This document shows, piece by piece, positions 60,923 through 64,000 of a stretch of DNA of 64,000 bases. The notes below the pieces were generated by a model that saw nothing but the letters and a program-made list of their open reading frames with translations, was not told where the DNA came from and searched no databases. Source of the DNA: Faecalicatena contorta (GTDB lineage Bacteria; Bacillota; Clostridia; Lachnospirales; Lachnospiraceae); contig NZ_QGDS01000004.1 in assembly GCF_003149105.1 (NCBI RefSeq), positions 124,001 through 188,000 of the forward strand, read 5' to 3'. Made by a program: the position numbers and the translations under genes. How positions within the stretch are numbered: the stretch's first letter is position 1; each line of letters opens with the position of its first letter.

Positions 60923-62446
60923 CTAATTCATCTGCCTGTATTCACCGGGTGATACCCCCACCTCTTCCTTAAACACCCTTTGGAAATACTTAGGGTCTCC
61001 ATAACCGATTGACTTGGCTATTTCATAAATCCTCATATCCGTACCCTTCAGAAGCCTTTTTGCATGGCTTATCCTGAATTGCTTTAAAAATGTAGAAAAG
61101 TTAATCCCCATTTCCCGGTTAAAAAGGGTGCTCAGATACTCAGGTGTAATCTCCAGCTCACGTGAAATCTCTTCCTGGGTCAGCCCTTCCTGATAATGTC
61201 CACGGATATAATTAATGGCCTTCTTAATCACATAGTTACTGATGTCTTCCCGTTTTACCTTAGCACTCGTTATCACCTGAATTACATCCCAATATGCCTT
61301 TTCCAGCTCGTGCCAGGTCACAGCATCTTCAATATTCCGCAGTAAATTAGATTTTTTCAACTGTTCCCAGAGATATCTGTCAATATCCTGCAAGGTATCT
61401 CCAATCAGATAATAGCTCTTCACAAATGCTCTTCTGATATCCTCCGCCTCAAAACGTCCCTCCCCCATATATCTTAAGAATTCTTTCGCACTCTCCTTTA
61501 AGCCTTCCAGGTTCTCCTGACAGATTGTGCCTCGAATCCGGTTGTAAATGTCGGCAGGGGCGGTAAACACCGCAGGGTGATATTGTTCCGCGGCCTCTTC
61601 TGTAAGCCATGCTTCAGGCTTCAAAACCAGCCCATAGGAAATAAGATTATTTAACTTTTCAGAAACTGCCTTTAGTTCCTCGAGATTATGAAATACCTGC
61701 CTTGTCCAAATTGCTTTTTCATCTTTATTATGATAATGAGAAATCATACGGTTATAGAAGGATTTCTCCAATGCCTCCAAATTCCCCGAGCCAAAATCTG
61801 CACCGGCCAGAAAATATACTCTCTGCAGATGGTCCATGTGTATATAATACATCTTCATCTCCCGGTACTTTTCCTTCAATTCCTCAAATGACTTCTCCAT
61901 CTCCCCCCTGTATGACGCAGGAGCAGAACCTATATACCCCACAAACAGCTGATACGCTTCCATTTGGGGAAGGCCGAAGATTTCCTCCAATATGCCGCAG
62001 TTTTTCTTTATATCTTTTTCATCTCCAAGAATCAGATTCCGCAAATGTATCTCCGGTGCCCCATTGGACAGCTGCTCCCTCTTGATCTTTTCTTCTATTT
62101 TTATCAGCATCTCCTGCACATCATCCGCCGCCAGCGGCTTTAGGAGATAATCATCTACACCATATTGTATTGCTTTTTTCGCATATTCGAACTCTGAATA
62201 TCCGCTTAAAATAACCACATGAGAGGGGACCTTATGTTCATAAATCCGCCGTGTCATCTCCAGCCCGTCCATCCTGGGCATCCGGATATCCGTAATTACT
62301 AAATCCGGCTTAAAACGCAGAATCATATCCAGTCCGTCTTCCCCATTTGCGGCTTTTCCCAAAACAATATGATTCGTTAGAGATTCTATTAATTTCCCCA
62401 TACCTTCCCGGATTTTTATTTCATCCTCAACTATTACAATTCTCAT
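60923..62446 (-). CDS. YesN-type response regulator with AraC DNA-binding domain
   Basis: 507 aa. Receiver domain at 1-120 with Asp53 phospho-acceptor in DLVITDIRMPRMDGLEM and the switch lysine in YLLKPLAADDV. A long middle region (about 130-395) precedes a C-terminal AraC domain with LTQEEISRELEITPEYLSTL and IYEIAKSIGYGDPKYFQRVF, ending VGVSPGEYRQ. It overlaps the kinase gene by 4 bases (ATGA). It likely activates the adjacent importer/GH operon when the kinase senses the glycan. Confidence 0.93.
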   Translation of the reverse strand: MRIVIVEDEIKIREGMGKLIESLTNHIVLGKAANGEDGLDMILRFKPDLVITDIRMPRMDGLEMTRRIYEHKVPSHVVILSGYSEFEYAKKAIQYGVDDYLLKPLAADDVQEMLIKIEEKIKREQLSNGAPEIHLRNLILGDEKDIKKNCGILEEIFGLPQMEAYQLFVGYIGSAPASYRGEMEKSFEELKEKYREMKMYYIHMDHLQRVYFLAGADFGSGNLEALEKSFYNRMISHYHNKDEKAIWTRQVFHNLEELKAVSEKLNNLISYGLVLKPEAWLTEEAAEQYHPAVFTAPADIYNRIRGTICQENLEGLKESAKEFLRYMGEGRFEAEDIRRAFVKSYYLIGDTLQDIDRYLWEQLKKSNLLRNIEDAVTWHELEKAYWDVIQVITSAKVKREDISNYVIKKAINYIRGHYQEGLTQEEISRELEITPEYLSTLFNREMGINFSTFLKQFRISHAKRLLKGTDMRIYEIAKSIGYGDPKYFQRVFKEEVGVSPGEYRQMN

Positions 62447-64000
62447 TTTTCCATGTTCTCCTTGTTTTGCACCGGAATTTTCAGTGTAATAATAGTTCCT
62501 ACATTAGGAATACTTTTTACATTCCAGGAAACCCGTTCTCCATAATACATCCTCATCCTGGCAAATGCATTATGAAGTCCGATGCTTCTGCCGTCATCCT
62601 GAACAGCTCTCACCGGATCATTGAAATTCTCCGCCACCTCAAGGGGCATCCCTTTTCCATTATCCTCTATGATAATGTCCAATTCTTCCCCGCTTTCAGA
62701 TACCATAAAATCAATCCTTAGAATCCCTCCGCTTTCCACACCCTTGAACCCATGAACAATGGCATTTTCCACAAAGGGTTGGATAAGCAGCTTATGTAAC
62801 AGTACTTTCTCTGCCCCCTGGTCTGCATGGATTTCACTGGAAAAGGCATCGTTAAACCTCATTTGCTGGAGGCTGATATATTTCTCCAGCCAATCGGTGA
62901 CAGCATGCACCGTAACCAGTTTATTACTTTTATTCACACTGTACCGAAGAATCACGCCCAGGTTTCTCAACATCTTACTAATTTCATATTCCTGCTTTTC
63001 TATTGCCATCCAGTTTATGGAATCTAAAGTATTATATAAGAAATGAGGGTTAATCTGAGCCTCTAAAGCCCGTATTTCCGCTTCCTTCTGCTTTTGTGTA
63101 ACTTCGGTCACTTCGGTAATCAGCCCCTGGACTTTCTCCGTCATCGTGTTGAAATTATCTGCAATCTGGCCCATCTCATCTTCACTTTCCACAATCACCT
63201 GCACATCCAGATTTCCCTTCTGCACCTGCTGTATTCCTCCCACTATGCTCCGGGTAGATTTTTCAATTAGTTTCACCGTATAGCGGATTAGAAAAACAGA
63301 AATTAAAAACAATAACATGCCTATAAAAATTGTCAGATACTGAATCTTTCTTACATCCCTTAATATGTAATCCCTGTCATAAACATTATAGAAATTCCAG
63401 TCCAGCTGCACATCTTCGTACCTGTTAATGGCTATATTGCGGCCTTTTAATTCACCTGTTATTTCCACAAACTCTTCGATTGTCCGGTTTTTATTTATCA
63501 TGATTCCCGCATAAAAGGAGTCCGGGTAAGTCAGCACATTTCCCTCCCGGTCCGTTATAAAGTTAATGGTGTAAGTCTCTTTCTCATCTTCTCCCTGGCT
63601 GGTTTTGCACACTTTGTTAAGTACAGATTCATTAATACTCATAACTATGGTGGCAATTGGGCCTTCCTGAATATTTTCAAAATCATACATTTGCTTGGAA
63701 ATATGAAAAATCCTTGACTCCCGGGTTCCCCGGAGAAATCGTGCTGTGGGAGAAATCACCATATTTGTGGCATCCTGAGCCTCTGTATATGGCTCAATGG
63801 ACGTCATATTCTCATAAATATCCCAAAGATTATCCACTGCCGATGCCATCCCAAAATCATAAGTGATATCCCGGCCATCAGGCAGAATAATGCTGATACA
63901 TTCTATTCCGCTTGCAGAATTTCCGTACTGCTGTATCTGATTGCATATTTCACTGTAGGCCCCGGCCATGTTCTCAGGTGCAACCATCTCATACTCCTTC
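62443..64000 (-). CDS. YesM-type sensor histidine kinase (5' part outside window)
   Basis: At least 514 aa; the frame is open to the window edge and the N-terminal membrane helix is missing, so the gene continues to the right. Seen are an extracytoplasmic Cache-like sensor region, a membrane helix (YLTIFIGMLLFLISVFLIRY), a HAMP domain, and the His_kinase motif INPHFLYNTLDSINWM with the phospho-acceptor His. The ATPase domain has QPFVENAIVHG, EDNGKGMPLEV and SIGLHNAFARM. Partner of the YesN-type regulator. Sensing may involve the lipoprotein at 59696. Confidence 0.9.
   Translation of the reverse strand, partial: KEYEMVAPENMAGAYSEICNQIQQYGNSASGIECISIILPDGRDITYDFGMASAVDNLWDIYENMTSIEPYTEAQDATNMVISPTARFLRGTRESRIFHISKQMYDFENIQEGPIATIVMSINESVLNKVCKTSQGEDEKETYTINFITDREGNVLTYPDSFYAGIMINKNRTIEEFVEITGELKGRNIAINRYEDVQLDWNFYNVYDRDYILRDVRKIQYLTIFIGMLLFLISVFLIRYTVKLIEKSTRSIVGGIQQVQKGNLDVQVIVESEDEMGQIADNFNTMTEKVQGLITEVTEVTQKQKEAEIRALEAQINPHFLYNTLDSINWMAIEKQEYEISKMLRNLGVILRYSVNKSNKLVTVHAVTDWLEKYISLQQMRFNDAFSSEIHADQGAEKVLLHKLLIQPFVENAIVHGFKGVESGGILRIDFMVSESGEELDIIIEDNGKGMPLEVAENFNDPVRAVQDDGRSIGLHNAFARMRMYYGERVSWNVKSIPNVGTIITLKIPVQNKENMEK

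Noticed and set aside
1..64000. CRISPR arrays, tRNA or rRNA genes and classic riboswitches
   Set aside because: No regularly spaced short repeats, tRNA cloverleaf-like CCA-ending sequences, rRNA cores or recognised riboswitch motifs were seen by eye. Covariance-model searches would settle this.

Overview
The window looks like the chromosome of an anaerobic gut-type Firmicute, most likely a Lachnospiraceae/Clostridia member. The basis is low-to-medium G+C with AGGAGG-type ribosome sites, the rplI-dnaB-gdpP housekeeping neighbourhood, YesM/YesN two-component pairs beside carbohydrate ABC transporters, a PocR-type AraC regulator, and a DUF1048/PadR ABC cassette. The species cannot be named from this sequence. 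No rRNA, tRNA or CRISPR array was found.

Layout. 1-1.19 kb: right part of an IS3-family insertion sequence with a -1 frameshift site. 1.2-6.4 kb: an AEC-type permease and a MoxR/DUF58/transglutaminase operon. 6.7-9.9 kb: an accessory patch (two flavodoxin-like proteins, a DUF1287 protein, a fragment of a P-type ATPase, a methyltransferase). 9.9-20.9 kb: a flavin amine oxidase, then an operon for a choline-kinase-like protein, a BCCT carrier, an MFS carrier, a TIM-barrel isomerase, glycerol dehydrogenase and a fused dihydroxyacetone-type kinase, divergent from a PocR-AraC regulator with candidate operator repeats. 21-25.7 kb: small accessory genes, a broken GNAT gene and a G+C-richer PadR/DUF1048/ABC export cassette. 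26-34 kb: a LacI-controlled operon with an RbsABC-type importer, an RpiB-like isomerase and two HxlB-like SIS proteins. 34-39.3 kb: dnaB, rplI, gdpP and an AI-2E family protein. 39.5-48.1 kb: a polyol-type ABC importer with two different ATPases, a threitol/erythritol-type dehydrogenase and separate DhaK and DhaL. 48.3-52.3 kb: YesL, a second threitol-type dehydrogenase with a LyxK-like FGGY kinase, and a cold-shock gene with a structured leader. 52.4-64 kb: a glycan locus with GH31, GH127, two permeases, a binding protein, a paralogous binding protein, an AraC-type response regulator and a sensor kinase cut by the window edge.

How the genes fit together. Most of the window is uptake and entry metabolism for small polyols, ketoses and plant-glycan fragments. 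Dehydrogenases (13.5, 41.3, 49.0 kb) would oxidise polyols to ketoses. DhaK/DhaL-type and FGGY kinases would phosphorylate them. TIM-barrel, RpiB and SIS proteins would isomerise the phosphates. The set resembles, by family, the tetritol (threitol/erythritol) pathways described in Mycobacterium. This is inference; no substrate can be read from sequence. In all three binding-protein operons that carry permease genes, a terminator-like hairpin follows the binding-protein gene, which would give more binding protein than membrane subunits.
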